A stretch of DNA of 64,000 bases, from contig NZ_BMXK01000005.1 in NCBI RefSeq assembly GCF_014651715.1, positions 186,001-250,000 of the forward strand, given 5' to 3'. How positions within the stretch are numbered: the stretch's first letter is position 1; the number at the start of each line of letters is the position of its first letter. The translations under genes and the position numbers were made by a program. Below the pieces are notes generated by a model. It saw nothing but the letters and a program-made list of their open reading frames with translations. It ran no database searches and was not told where the DNA came from. The stretch is from Zhihengliuella salsuginis (lineage in GTDB: Bacteria; Actinomycetota; Actinomycetes; Actinomycetales; Micrococcaceae). This document shows positions 1 to 9,148 of the stretch, piece by piece.

Positions 1-148
1 GGCGGTCACGGCGCCTCGCGTGATGTCCCTGGTGGCACGTCACGCAGGTTGCGCCCGCCCGCCGTGCCGTGGATTGGAACCCGCCGGTGACGTGGGCCGC
101 GGGTGTCCCTAGGGTGGTTGCAACGATCCGAACCCCGTGGAGACCGCC

Positions 149-1117
149 GTGCGCGCTGCCGTCGCGATTGCCCAAGACCCCGACAACCCGCTCGACTGCC
201 TGCGGGTACGCGAGGTCCCACTGCCGGAGGCGCCCGAGGGCTGGGTGCGCGTGCAGGTCAAGGCCTCCAGCCTGAACCAGCACGACCTGTGGACCCTGCG
301 CGGGGTAGGACACGACCCGGAGAATATTCCGATCGTTCTCGGCTGCGATGTCGCCGGTGTGACCGAAGACGGCCGCGAAGTCATCCTGCACCCGGTCATC
401 GCCGACCCGGACGCGGGCGCCGGCGACGAGACCCTCGATCCGCGCCGGGCGCTTCTGTCGGAACGGCACGACGGCGGATTCGCCGAGTACATCGCGGTGC
501 CCGAGCGGTGCCTGATCGACAAGCCGAAGCATCTCAGTTTCGAAGAAGCCGCGTGCCTGCCGGTCGCGTGGGGCACCGCGTTCCGCATGTTGTTCGGCCG
601 AGCGCAGGCGAAGCCGGGGGAATCCGTTCTGGTCCAGGGGGCGGGCGGTGGCGTGACCAGTGCGGCCATTGCCCTTGCTGCTGCCGCCGGGTTGAGGGTC
701 TTCGTCACGAGCCGTAGCGAGGAGAAGAGGCTGCAGGCGCTCGAGCTCGGTGCGGCGGCGGTCTTCGCGTCGGGCGAGAGGCTGCCCGAACGGGTGGACT
801 ACATCGTCGAGACCGTCGGTGAGGCGACGTGGGCACATTCTCTGAAGTGCCTGAAACCCGGAGGGGCGGTTGTCGTTTGCGGGGCGACCACGGGCTTCGA
901 TCCCAGCGCCGACCTGGCCCGGGTGTTCTACCAGCAGCTGCGCGTTCTGGGGTCGACTGGTTCCACGCTCGAAGAGTCGCGGGCGGTGGCGAGATTCGTC
1001 GAGCTCAAGGGCCTGCGCCCGCGCATCGACCGTACGCTGGACCTCGAACAGATCGGCGACGGCTTTGCGGCCATGGCTGACGGCGACCTCAACGGCAAGA
1101 TCGTCGTCACGATCTAG
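149..1117 (+). CDS. Zinc-type alcohol dehydrogenase / quinone oxidoreductase-like protein (MDR superfamily)
   Basis: About 322 residues with the two-domain MDR layout: an N-terminal GroES-like part (conserved NQHDLWTLRG and a GCDVAG stretch) and a Rossmann domain beginning at VLVQGAGGGVTSAA. It is expected to be a cytosolic NAD(P)H-dependent reductase or dehydrogenase; the substrate cannot be read. I prefer the GTG at 149 (product begins MRAAVAI, as usual in the family) over the GTG at 137. A TAGGGT hexamer at 110-115 is a plausible -10. The gene is convergent with the AraC regulator; the two stop codons share the tetranucleotide CTAG at 1114-1117. Family confident, specific role unknown. Confidence 0.85.
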   Translation: MRAAVAIAQDPDNPLDCLRVREVPLPEAPEGWVRVQVKASSLNQHDLWTLRGVGHDPENIPIVLGCDVAGVTEDGREVILHPVIADPDAGAGDETLDPRRALLSERHDGGFAEYIAVPERCLIDKPKHLSFEEAACLPVAWGTAFRMLFGRAQAKPGESVLVQGAGGGVTSAAIALAAAAGLRVFVTSRSEEKRLQALELGAAAVFASGERLPERVDYIVETVGEATWAHSLKCLKPGGAVVVCGATTGFDPSADLARVFYQQLRVLGSTGSTLEESRAVARFVELKGLRPRIDRTLDLEQIGDGFAAMADGDLNGKIVVTI

Positions 1118-2070
1118 GGTCCGTCTGAAAGTTCGATGCTGTCGTGGTCCGTGCCGGAACGGGCGCGGCGGCGGTAGAACGTCGGCGTCTCCCCGGTCTC
1201 CTTGCGGAACTGGCGGTTGAAGTTGGAGAGGTTGCGGTAGCCGACTTCGAAGGCGATCTCGGAGACGGGCTGGCGCGACTGCAGCAGCAGCTTGCTGGCG
1301 TGCGCGATGCGCAGGCGGCGCACCAGGGTCGCGAAGTTCTGGCCGCTTGCCCGCGCGAAGTAGCGGGAGAACGACGATTCAGACATGCCGGCCATTCGTG
1401 CCGCGTCCGACAGGCGGACGTCGCCGGTCAGATGCTCTGACACGTAGTTCATGGCCCGGCCGATGATCTCCTGCGCGTGCGGGTCGTCGAGGGGCGGCAC
1501 CCACCCATCGGTGAGCAGCCGGTGCTCGCCCTCAGGGGCGTGCGCCAGGATTCTGAACAAGTCCAGTATCCGCACGAGCCGTTCGACGCCGGCTGCCTCG
1601 CCGATCGCGTCCAGGGTCTCGGCGCCCTGGGCGGCTGCCTCGCCCGAGTACTCGATGCCGAACCGGGCCTTGCGCCAGAGGTCGCGCAGCTCGCCCAGTT
1701 CCGGCAGCAGGATCTCGCACTCCTCGAGCCACTCGTGCCGGAACTGCAGAACGACATCCGAGTTGGGCAGGGTCTGACCGGGATCAACCTGGGTGAGCCA
1801 CTCGTGCGGAACGTTGGGGCCGACGAGGACGAGCTGGCCGTCCCCGAAGTGCCCGACGTCGCCGCCGACGATGTACTGGCCGTGACGCCGCGCGAGGTGG
1901 ATCTCGTACTCCGGGTGGTAGTTCCAGCGCGCATACGGCCCGGGGTAGTCGTGCTCGTGCCAGCGCGCGGAGTGCCGCGGGTCGTGGGGGACGAGCTCCC
2001 GGATCGCAGCCCGCGTTTCGGCGGGGTCGCCGCCAGTCGCGCCCGCCCGTTTGGAATCGTCGCTCCGCAT
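1114..2070 (-). CDS. AraC-family transcriptional regulator of the adjacent polyol/sugar operon
   Basis: About 318 residues. The N-terminal half is a cupin-like sensor (HEHDYPGPYARWNYHPEYEIHL) and the last ~100 residues carry the double helix-turn-helix of the AraC/XylS family (LSDAARMAGMSESSFSRYF, then PVSEIAFEVGYRNLSNFNRQ). The start at 2070 is chosen because GGAG lies about 7 bases upstream; an upstream ATG at 2127 has no comparable site. It is transcribed divergently from the dehydrogenase/ABC transporter genes starting at 2292, so it most likely senses the transported sugar or polyol and controls that operon. This is inference from position. Confidence 0.9.
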   Translation of the reverse strand: MRSDDSKRAGATGGDPAETRAAIRELVPHDPRHSARWHEHDYPGPYARWNYHPEYEIHLARRHGQYIVGGDVGHFGDGQLVLVGPNVPHEWLTQVDPGQTLPNSDVVLQFRHEWLEECEILLPELGELRDLWRKARFGIEYSGEAAAQGAETLDAIGEAAGVERLVRILDLFRILAHAPEGEHRLLTDGWVPPLDDPHAQEIIGRAMNYVSEHLTGDVRLSDAARMAGMSESSFSRYFARASGQNFATLVRRLRIAHASKLLLQSRQPVSEIAFEVGYRNLSNFNRQFRKETGETPTFYRRRARSGTDHDSIELSDGP

Positions 2071-2291
2071 CGGTTCTCCGTTCTCATCGCCGGCGTGCCG
2101 TACGACGCCGAGCTTACCGCCGGACAATCAACCTTGCGCAAAAAAGTATCACTCTGTGACCCGAGGCACGCTAGTCGGCGGCGGGCTCACTCCGTAGCGT
2201 GGAAGTTCTGGATGGGCCGTTGTGGCCGCTGGTCCGCAGAGGCGCGGCCGCCCATCACGCAATGCCGGGTGATCGAAGGAAGCTGACTGAT

Positions 2292-3059
2292 ATGAATCTG
2301 CAGGACATGTTCGGGCTCCGAGGCCGCGTCGCCGTCGTGACGGGCGGGACCCGCGGCATCGGCGAGGGCATCGCCAAAGGCCTTGCCGCAGCCGGCGCCG
2401 ACGTCGCCGTTGCGGCGAGGAACCTCGACGACGCCCCGGCCGTGATCGCGGCCCTCGAGGACCTCGGCGTCGCCGCACGCGCCTACCGGGTCGACGTGAC
2501 CCGGCGCGACGACGTCGAACGCCTGCTCGCCCACGTACTCGAGGACTTCGGCCGCGTCGACGTCCTGGTCAACAACGCGGGCGCCTGCATCCACAAGCCT
2601 GCCCTCGAGGTCACGGACGACGAGTTCACGAGTGTCTTCGATGTCAACGTGAACGCCTTGTGGAAGTGCTCGCAGGTCTTCGGCCGGCACTTCGTCGACT
2701 CCGGCGGCGGGAACATCGTCAACATCGGCTCCATCTCCGCCCAGATCGTCAACCGGCCCCAGTGGCAGCCCGCGTACAACGCCTCCAAGGCGGCCGTCCA
2801 CCAGCTGACCAAGTCGCTGGCCGCCGAATGGGCGCCGCACTCGGTGCGCGTCAACGCGCTCGCCCCCGGCTACATCAAGACGGTCATGGCGCCCGTGGAC
2901 GACCCGAAGTTCAAGCCGCGCTGGATCGACGACGCGGCCATGCAGCGCGCCGGCACCCCGGAGGAGATCGCCCCCTCGGTGGTCTACCTGGCGTCGGACG
3001 CGTCGTCGTTCACCACGGGCACCGTGCTCGTGGCCGACGGCGGCTACACCCTCTACTGA
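2292..3059 (+). CDS. Short-chain dehydrogenase/reductase, probable polyol dehydrogenase
   Basis: A 255-residue classical SDR. Visible motifs are the cofactor loop TGGTRGIG (17-24), NNAG (94-97), the catalytic Ser around 147-149 (GSIS) and the YNASK motif (Tyr162, Lys166), followed by the usual PG region. The start at 2292 fits the SDR N-terminus and has GAAGGA upstream. It is the first gene of an operon with a sugar ABC transporter and a sorbitol-dehydrogenase-like enzyme, so oxidation of an imported polyol (mannitol, arabinitol or similar) is the likely role; the substrate is an inference. No odd residues. Confidence 0.88.
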   Translation: MNLQDMFGLRGRVAVVTGGTRGIGEGIAKGLAAAGADVAVAARNLDDAPAVIAALEDLGVAARAYRVDVTRRDDVERLLAHVLEDFGRVDVLVNNAGACIHKPALEVTDDEFTSVFDVNVNALWKCSQVFGRHFVDSGGGNIVNIGSISAQIVNRPQWQPAYNASKAAVHQLTKSLAAEWAPHSVRVNALAPGYIKTVMAPVDDPKFKPRWIDDAAMQRAGTPEEIAPSVVYLASDASSFTTGTVLVADGGYTLY

Positions 3060-3104
3060 GCCCATCACTTGCGCCCGCCACGGCGACACATCGAGGAGAA
3101 CACC

Positions 3105-4568
3105 ATGAGAACACGCACACCTGCGCTGACGCGGAGACAGATGCTCCGCGCCGGCGGCCTATCGCTCGCGGCTCTGGGCGGACTGACCGCCTGTGGCGCG
3201 ACGAATGCCACGGCCCCCGTGCCGGGGCTCGCCCCGGGGGCGGACCCGTGGCGCCGGTTCGCCGGGACCACCATCAACTTCATCTCCGAGAACACGGCGC
3301 CCACGGCGGCGATCGCCGCGAACCTGCAGCCGTTCAAGGACCTGACCGGGATCAACGTCAACATCGTCACCCTGGCGCTGCCGGCGCTGGTCCAGCGCGT
3401 TGCGCTCGATCTTGCCGGTGGCCAGTCGCAGTACGACGTGGTTTATGCGGACCCCTACCAGGTGCTGGCCCCGTATGCGGCCGGCCTCTCGGATCTGCGC
3501 GAGTTCGCCGCGGATGACTCCTACCCGCCCCTCGAAGGCGGGTTCGAGGACTTCATCCCCACGCAGCTGCAGGCAGCGGGCATGTTCGGGGACTCGGACG
3601 CGATTCACGCGCTGCCGTACGACTGCCCGACGATGATCTGGCAGTACCGCAAGGACATCTTCGAGAAGCACCACGATTCGATGCGCACCGACCTCGGGTT
3701 CGACCCGACGCCGTCGGCTGAACGCACTTGGGAGGAGTACTTCCGGATCGCCAAGTGGATCAACGACAACGTCGACGAGGTGCCCTACGGGACTGGCCAC
3801 CAGGCCAAGCAGCACGATTCGCTCATGTGCGACTTTTCCAACGTCCTCTGGTCCTACGGCGGCGACTACTTCGCCGACGGCGCGGCGGTTGGCCTGCGCG
3901 GGTCCGAGGACCCGGGCGAGTGCCTGCTGACCTCGCCCGAATCGGTGGCCGCGGCCGAGTTCTACCGGCGCCTGGTCTCGATCGCCCACCCCGGCTCGCT
4001 GGGCTGGGACTGGGACGGCGTCGGCAACGCGCTGGCCGCCGGGGAAATCGCCATGGCGCCGAACTGGCACGAGTTCGCGGCCACCAACGAGGAGGCCCTG
4101 CCCGGACTCGTCGGCTACGCACCGCTGCCGCGCGGCCCCGTGGGGACGGCTAACCACTACGGCGGCACCGGGATCGGGATCAGCGCGATGTCCTCCGGCG
4201 CCCGCCGCGGGGCCGCGTGGCTGTTCGTCAACTGGGCGACGTCAACCGCGACCCAACTGAGCAATCTCCGATCCTCCGCCGGCGGTGGAACGCCCACGCG
4301 CCAGTCGGTCTACGCGATGCCGGAGGTCCAGGCGGCCACGACGCGCCCGACGGAGATGCCGAACATGCTGACGGAAGAGGCCGTGAGCATCGCGTGGGCG
4401 GAGGGCAAGATCGGGCTCCGGCCCAAGATCCCCATGTGGAACGAGTGCGATACCGCGCTCTTCACAGAACTGTCCCGCATGCTCGCGGGCCAGAAGACAG
4501 CGCGGGAGGCCATGGAGGACGCGACCTCCCGCATCGACGGAATCGTAGCCAGGGGGTGGGTCGCATGA
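3105..4568 (+). CDS. ABC transporter substrate-binding lipoprotein (sugar/polyol type), Tat-like signal
   Basis: About 487 residues, family 1 extracellular solute-binding protein. The N-terminus has twin arginines (RRQM at 10-13), a hydrophobic stretch and a lipobox LTAC with Cys30, suggesting Tat export followed by lipid anchoring. The mature part shows the family pattern: a target-site strand (INFISENTAPTAA), YDVVYADPYQ, and a WEEYFRIAKWI helix. GAGGAG lies upstream of the ATG at 3105. The 3' end overlaps the first permease by ATGA, so expression is coupled. It delivers a sugar or polyol to the two permeases that follow; the ligand cannot be deduced. Confidence 0.9.
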   Translation: MRTRTPALTRRQMLRAGGLSLAALGGLTACGATNATAPVPGLAPGADPWRRFAGTTINFISENTAPTAAIAANLQPFKDLTGINVNIVTLALPALVQRVALDLAGGQSQYDVVYADPYQVLAPYAAGLSDLREFAADDSYPPLEGGFEDFIPTQLQAAGMFGDSDAIHALPYDCPTMIWQYRKDIFEKHHDSMRTDLGFDPTPSAERTWEEYFRIAKWINDNVDEVPYGTGHQAKQHDSLMCDFSNVLWSYGGDYFADGAAVGLRGSEDPGECLLTSPESVAAAEFYRRLVSIAHPGSLGWDWDGVGNALAAGEIAMAPNWHEFAATNEEALPGLVGYAPLPRGPVGTANHYGGTGIGISAMSSGARRGAAWLFVNWATSTATQLSNLRSSAGGGTPTRQSVYAMPEVQAATTRPTEMPNMLTEEAVSIAWAEGKIGLRPKIPMWNECDTALFTELSRMLAGQKTAREAMEDATSRIDGIVARGWVA

Positions 4569-5545
4569 GTGCCGACCAGACTGCAGACCAGAACACTGCC
4601 GCACGCAGTAGAGACGCCGGTGACGCCGGGATCGGACCGACGCCGGTCGCGCCGTCCGCTCGCCAGCACGACCGGGGACGAACCGGGGGTATCACTTTTA
4701 CCGGATGGATGATGTCCCCCGGCGTCGCGCTGCTCGGCCTGCTGTCCCTCATCCCGCTCGTCATGCTGATCATGATGAGCTTCAGCCGCGTCCGACTGCT
4801 CGGCGGCCTGCAGCTCGAGTTCGTCGGACTCGACAACTGGATCCGCGCCTTCTCTGATGTGGAGCTCTGGAAGAGCTGGGTGCTGACGATCGGCTTCTTC
4901 GTCTCCACCCTGGGCGTGGAACTGGTGCTGGGCATCGCCATCGCCGTCGTCCTGAACCGGTTGACCCGCGGGCGCGGGCTCCTGCTGCCGCTCATCCTGC
5001 TGCCGATGTTCGTGGCGCCGTCGATCGTGGGCCTGCTCGGCCGCTACATGCTGGACCCGACGTTCGGGCTCTACGCGAACCTGCTGCAGGGGCTCGGATT
5101 CGAGCAGGACGTGCTCGGCAACCCCGTGTCGGCGTTCGTCGCCGTGACCCTGATGGACGTGTGGGAGTGGACGCCGTTGATCGCACTGATCACCCTCGCC
5201 GGCCTGAGCGGGGTGAATCCGTCGGTGCTGGAGGCGGCATCGATCGACGGTGCGGACGAGTGGAAGAAATTCTGGAACATCGTCCTGCCGTCCATCAAAC
5301 CCATTCTGCTGGTCGCCATCCTGATCCGATCCATGGACGCGGTGCGCTACTTCGACATCATCAGCGTCACCACCAACGGCGGACCGGCGGACGCCACCAA
5401 GATCATCCCCGTCCGGCTCTACGAGGCGGCGTTCCGGTTCTTCGACCTCGGATACGCCGCCGTCATCGGCATCATGATGCTCGCGCTGACCATCATGATC
5501 GCCCGGCTCTTCGTCGGCCTGCTCAGCGAGAAGGAGACCCACTGA
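4565..5545 (+). CDS. ABC transporter permease, sugar type (first subunit, MalF-like)
   Basis: About 326 residues. A hydrophilic N-terminal tail of ~50 residues precedes six predicted transmembrane segments. The EAA loop that contacts the ATPase is visible as EAASIDGADEWKKFWNIVLP. The start is the ATG overlapping the stop of the binding-protein gene (ATGA at 4565-4568). It forms the membrane pore with the next gene product. No ATP-binding subunit lies in this cluster, so a shared MsmX/UgpC-type ATPase encoded elsewhere is presumably used. Confidence 0.93.
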   Translation: MSADQTADQNTAARSRDAGDAGIGPTPVAPSARQHDRGRTGGITFTGWMMSPGVALLGLLSLIPLVMLIMMSFSRVRLLGGLQLEFVGLDNWIRAFSDVELWKSWVLTIGFFVSTLGVELVLGIAIAVVLNRLTRGRGLLLPLILLPMFVAPSIVGLLGRYMLDPTFGLYANLLQGLGFEQDVLGNPVSAFVAVTLMDVWEWTPLIALITLAGLSGVNPSVLEAASIDGADEWKKFWNIVLPSIKPILLVAILIRSMDAVRYFDIISVTTNGGPADATKIIPVRLYEAAFRFFDLGYAAVIGIMMLALTIMIARLFVGLLSEKETH

Positions 5546-6414
5546 TGTCCACGCACACCATCGCCACACCCCGGAGACGCTCGACGCGCGGGCGCGGTCC
5601 GGGCGGCATCGTCGCCGCCGCGTTCCTGATCCTCGCGCTCGCCTGGACTGTCGTCCCGCTCGTCTGGATGCTGCTCGGCTCCTTCAAGGGGCCCGGCGAC
5701 GTCACCGCGTCGACGCCGCAGTGGTTCTTCGAGCCCACGTGGCGGAACTACGAGAACCTGTTCAGCGGCGCCAACAACCTGGCGACCTACCTGAACCACT
5801 CGGTGATCGCGGCCGTCGGCGCGGCGGTCATCGCCACGGTGCTCGGCACGCTCGGCGGCTACGGGCTGGCGCGCACGGCCTTCAAGGGCAAGAAGGGCCT
5901 GTCCTTCTGGTTCATCTCCACGCGTATGGCGCCGATCGCCGCCGTCGTCCTGCCGCTGTTCCTCGTCTTCCGGTTTGCGGGCCTGATCGACACGCTGCCC
6001 GGCCTGATCCTGGCCTACCTGACGTTCAACCTGCCGTTCGCGATCTGGATCATGAGCGCCTTCTTCGAGGCGATCCCGCCGTCGCTGGAGGAATCGGCGG
6101 AGGTCGCCGGTTGCACGCGATGGCAGACGTTCTGGTACGTGGCGCTGCCGCTGACCAAGGCCGGGATCGTCACGACGGCGGTGCTGTGCCTGGTCTTCGC
6201 GTGGAACGACTACGCGTTCGCCACGGTGATCTCCGGCCCGAACTCGCAGACTCTGCCCATCGCCGCGACGCAGCTGGTCACGCAGACCGGCGTCGACTGG
6301 GGCCAGCTCACCGCGATCGGGACGATCGTGGTGCTGCCGATGACCCTCGTCGGGCTCGCCGTGCGGAAGTGGCTCGTCACGGGCCTGACGCTCGGTGCCG
6401 TTACCGGTGAATGA
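5545..6414 (+). CDS. ABC transporter permease, sugar type (second subunit, MalG-like)
   Basis: About 289 residues with six predicted transmembrane segments and the EAA loop EESAEVAGCTRWQTFWYVALP. The ATG overlaps the upstream permease stop as TGATG, indicating translational coupling. A short basic N-terminal tail (TPRRRSTRGRG) supports a cytoplasmic N-terminus. It pairs with the previous permease to import the ligand of the binding lipoprotein. Membership of the carbohydrate uptake transporter-1 family is clear; the substrate is not. Confidence 0.93.
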   Translation: MSTHTIATPRRRSTRGRGPGGIVAAAFLILALAWTVVPLVWMLLGSFKGPGDVTASTPQWFFEPTWRNYENLFSGANNLATYLNHSVIAAVGAAVIATVLGTLGGYGLARTAFKGKKGLSFWFISTRMAPIAAVVLPLFLVFRFAGLIDTLPGLILAYLTFNLPFAIWIMSAFFEAIPPSLEESAEVAGCTRWQTFWYVALPLTKAGIVTTAVLCLVFAWNDYAFATVISGPNSQTLPIAATQLVTQTGVDWGQLTAIGTIVVLPMTLVGLAVRKWLVTGLTLGAVTGE

Positions 6415-6460
6415 ATTCCCACCCGCCCCTCGCCGGGCGGCTGATTCCAGGAGCAACAAC

Positions 6461-7504
6461 ATGACAGAACAGAACCTCAGCGCCGTCCTGCACGCGATAC
6501 ACGATCTGCGCATCGAGGACCGGCCCGTGCCGGAGGCCGGGCACGGCGAAGTCCTGGTCCGCGTCGAGGCGGTCGGCATCTGCGGATCCGACGTCCACTA
6601 TTACGAGCACGGCCGCATCGGCGACTTCGTTGTCGAGAAGCCCATGGTCATCGGGCACGAGGCCGCCGGCACCATCGAAGCCGTGGGCGAGGGCGTGCCG
6701 GCCTCACGGGTGGGCGAGCTGGTGGCCCTCGAACCCGGCGTGCCGTGCCGGCGCTGCGGCGAGTGCCTGGCGGGTCGGTACAACCTCTGCCCCGACGTCG
6801 TGTTCTTCGCGACGCCGCCCGTCGACGGTGCGATCACCCGACGGGTGGCGATCGACGCGCAGTTCGCTCATCCGGTCCCGGCCGGGATCACCGCGGAGGA
6901 AGCCGCCATGGCCGAGCCGGTATCTGTCGGCGTCTGGGCCTGCCGCCGCGCCGGTGTCGGTGTCGGCGACCGGGTGCTCGTCACCGGGGCGGGCCCGATC
7001 GGGCTGCTGGCAGCGCAGGTCGCCCGCGCCTTCGGCGCGGAAACGGTGCGGGTGACCGACCTCGACGACGTCCGCCTGGCCAAAGCGGCCGGGCTCGGTT
7101 TCGAGACCCGTCGCGCGGACGCGCGCGCAGACGGGGAGTTCGACGTCCTGCTGGAGTGTTCGGGAGCCGCTCCGGCCTTCCGCTCCGGCCTGTCCCAGCT
7201 CGCCCGGGCCGGGCGGGCCGTGCTGATCGGCATGGGCGCGGACACCGTGGAGCTGAACGTCCCGCTCGTCCAGGGACGGGAGCTCACGGTCACCGGCCTC
7301 TTCCGTTACGCGAACTGCTACCCGGCCGCCCTCCAGCTCATCGGCGCCGGAGCCGTCGACGCGGCCGGGATGATCACGCACCGGTTCGGGCTCGAGGAGA
7401 CCGAGGCCGCCATGACCGTCAACGGCCGTGATCCGGAGGCGCTGAAGGCGATGGTGCTACCCCAGCAGCGAACCGTGGCGCCACGGCCTCCCGTCAGTGG
7501 GTAG
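6461..7504 (+). CDS. Zinc-dependent sorbitol/xylitol dehydrogenase-like enzyme
   Basis: About 347 residues, medium-chain dehydrogenase. Zinc and fold motifs are in order: CGSDVHYYEHGRIGDF (catalytic Cys with the HYY signature of polyol dehydrogenases), IGHEAAGTI (His-Glu), and a structural-zinc cluster CRRCGECLAGRYNLC, followed by the NAD-binding GAGPIGLLAA. GGAGCAA lies upstream of the ATG at 6461. As the last gene of the ABC transporter operon it most likely oxidises the imported polyol or its product to a keto-sugar. L-iditol 2-dehydrogenase-type activity is family knowledge; the natural substrate is inferred. Confidence 0.87.
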   Translation: MTEQNLSAVLHAIHDLRIEDRPVPEAGHGEVLVRVEAVGICGSDVHYYEHGRIGDFVVEKPMVIGHEAAGTIEAVGEGVPASRVGELVALEPGVPCRRCGECLAGRYNLCPDVVFFATPPVDGAITRRVAIDAQFAHPVPAGITAEEAAMAEPVSVGVWACRRAGVGVGDRVLVTGAGPIGLLAAQVARAFGAETVRVTDLDDVRLAKAAGLGFETRRADARADGEFDVLLECSGAAPAFRSGLSQLARAGRAVLIGMGADTVELNVPLVQGRELTVTGLFRYANCYPAALQLIGAGAVDAAGMITHRFGLEETEAAMTVNGRDPEALKAMVLPQQRTVAPRPPVSG

Positions 7505-7541
7505 GGTGCTGGTGAGAGTCCGCGACAACGTACGGAGAATC

Positions 7542-7889
7542 ATGAGCGATCCCATCAACATCGGCAGCGTCGACGACATCCCCCCCGGCGAGGCACGCGT
7601 CCTCGACGGAGACGACAACAGCACCGGCGTGGACATTTCCGTCTTCCACGCCGAGGACGGCAGTTTCTACGCCCTCGACGACGAGTGCACCCACGAGGAG
7701 GCGTCCCTCGCGGACGGCTTCATCGAGGACTCCCAGGTCGAGTGCCCGCTGCACGCCGCCGCCTTCTGCCTGAAGACCGGCAAGGCGCTCTGCCTGCCCG
7801 CGACCGAGAACGCCCGCACCCACCGGGTGGAGGTCCGCGACGGCGAGCTCTACCTGTACCCGGGCGAGCCGGCGACCACGCAGGCCTGA
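7542..7889 (+). CDS. Rieske [2Fe-2S] ferredoxin
   Basis: A 115-residue Rieske-type protein. The cluster ligands are visible as CTHEEASLADG and VECPLHAAAF (C-x-H ... C-x2-H). Such small soluble Rieske ferredoxins pass electrons from an FAD reductase to an oxygenase. The next gene, one base downstream, encodes exactly such a reductase, so the two form an electron-transfer pair. No oxygenase subunit lies nearby, so the terminal partner is unknown. The ATG at 7542 follows GGAGAATC. Confidence 0.9.
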   Translation: MSDPINIGSVDDIPPGEARVLDGDDNSTGVDISVFHAEDGSFYALDDECTHEEASLADGFIEDSQVECPLHAAAFCLKTGKALCLPATENARTHRVEVRDGELYLYPGEPATTQA

Positions 7890-7890
7890 C

Positions 7891-9132
7891 GTGGAATCAG
7901 TGATCGTCGTCGGCGGCGGGCTGGGCGGCTTCACCGCGGTCCAGCAGCTGCGCGGACGCGGGTTCGCCGGCCGGATCGCGGTCGTCGACCCGGAGGGCGT
8001 CCCGTACGACCGCCCGCCCCTGAGCAAGGAGTTCCTCGCCGGGAGCATCGACGCCGAGCAGCTGCTCTTCGTCGAGCCGCACTGGTTCGCCGAGCGGGGC
8101 GTCGACGTGTACGCGGCGGCGGCCACCGCCGTCGACCTGCCGGACGCGGAGGACGACGACGGCCGAGTCGCCGTGACGCTGTCCGACGGCGGCCGGCTGA
8201 CCGCCGACCGGATCGTCTTCGCGACCGGCGGGAAGCCCCGCGCCCTGCCGGTCCCCGGCGGGGACCTCGACTCGCTGCTCGTGCTGCGCACGCGCGCCGA
8301 CGCCGAGAAACTGCGGGCCGGGCTGGTCCCGGGCGCCCGGCTGGCGGTCATCGGCGGCGGGCTCATCGGGGCGGAGGCCGCATCCGCCGCGCACCGCCTC
8401 GGGGTCGAGGTCACCCTCATCGATCCCGTGGACCCGCCGCTCGTCCCCGCGGTCGGCCCCGAGCTGGCCGGGCGCCTGCACGCCATGCACGCCGCGGCCG
8501 GGATCCGGGTCCTGGCCGCCGCGCCGTCGGAGATCTCCGTCCGGGACGGCGTCCACGAGCTCGCGTTCGGCGACGGGATCGGCCCGGTGTCGGCCGACGT
8601 CGTGCTGGTGGGCATCGGGATCGTGCCGAACACGGCGCTCGCCGAGGCGGCGGGCGTCGAGGTCGACGGCGGCATCCTGACGGACGACGCCCAGCGCACC
8701 AGCCACCCGCGCGCCTGGGCCGTGGGCGACTGCACGCGACCCCGGCTGGGCGACGGGAGCCCCGGGCGCCGGGCCGAGCACTGGGAGAGCGCCATGCACG
8801 CCGGGACCGCGGCGGCGGCCGCGATGCTCGGCCAGGAGCCGCCGGCGCAGACCGCGTCGTGGTTCTGGTCAGACCGGCACGGCGTGCACGTCGAGGGGGT
8901 CGGCGACATGACGGCCGGCGACACCACGGTCACGCGCGCCGACGCGTCCGGGAACGTGCAGGCGGCCTTCCGGCTCGCGGCCGCGGACGACGGCCACCGG
9001 GTGGTGGGGGCCGCGGCGGTCGACGGCGGCGTCGCGATCCGCGTGGCCCGGCGGATGATCGACCGGGGGACCGCAGCCGATCCCGCCCGGCTGGCCGACC
9101 CGGCCGTGCCCTACAAGCAGCTGCTCAAGTAG
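7891..9132 (+). CDS. FAD-dependent ferredoxin--NAD(P)+ reductase (oxygenase-coupled type)
   Basis: A 413-residue flavoprotein disulfide-reductase-fold protein. The N-terminal FAD motif is VVGGGLGGFTAVQQLRGRG, the NAD(P) motif VIGGGLIGAEAASAA, and the second FAD motif ends in AVGDC. The family signature YDRPPLSKEFL is present. It starts with a GTG one base after the Rieske gene stop, indicating co-translation. It should reduce the Rieske ferredoxin using NAD(P)H. The C-terminal domain (WFWSDRHGVHVEGVGD) is the usual reductase C-terminal domain. Redox partner assignment is inferred from adjacency. Confidence 0.92.
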   Translation: MESVIVVGGGLGGFTAVQQLRGRGFAGRIAVVDPEGVPYDRPPLSKEFLAGSIDAEQLLFVEPHWFAERGVDVYAAAATAVDLPDAEDDDGRVAVTLSDGGRLTADRIVFATGGKPRALPVPGGDLDSLLVLRTRADAEKLRAGLVPGARLAVIGGGLIGAEAASAAHRLGVEVTLIDPVDPPLVPAVGPELAGRLHAMHAAAGIRVLAAAPSEISVRDGVHELAFGDGIGPVSADVVLVGIGIVPNTALAEAAGVEVDGGILTDDAQRTSHPRAWAVGDCTRPRLGDGSPGRRAEHWESAMHAGTAAAAAMLGQEPPAQTASWFWSDRHGVHVEGVGDMTAGDTTVTRADASGNVQAAFRLAAADDGHRVVGAAAVDGGVAIRVARRMIDRGTAADPARLADPAVPYKQLLK

Positions 9133-9148
9133 GCGGTCCGCCGCACGC

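Noticed and set aside
1-148. A minus-strand open frame at the left edge (6-221)
   Set aside because: Arg/Gly-rich composition, no domain, and it overlaps the start of the well-supported oxidoreductase gene; the stretch is treated as promoter region.
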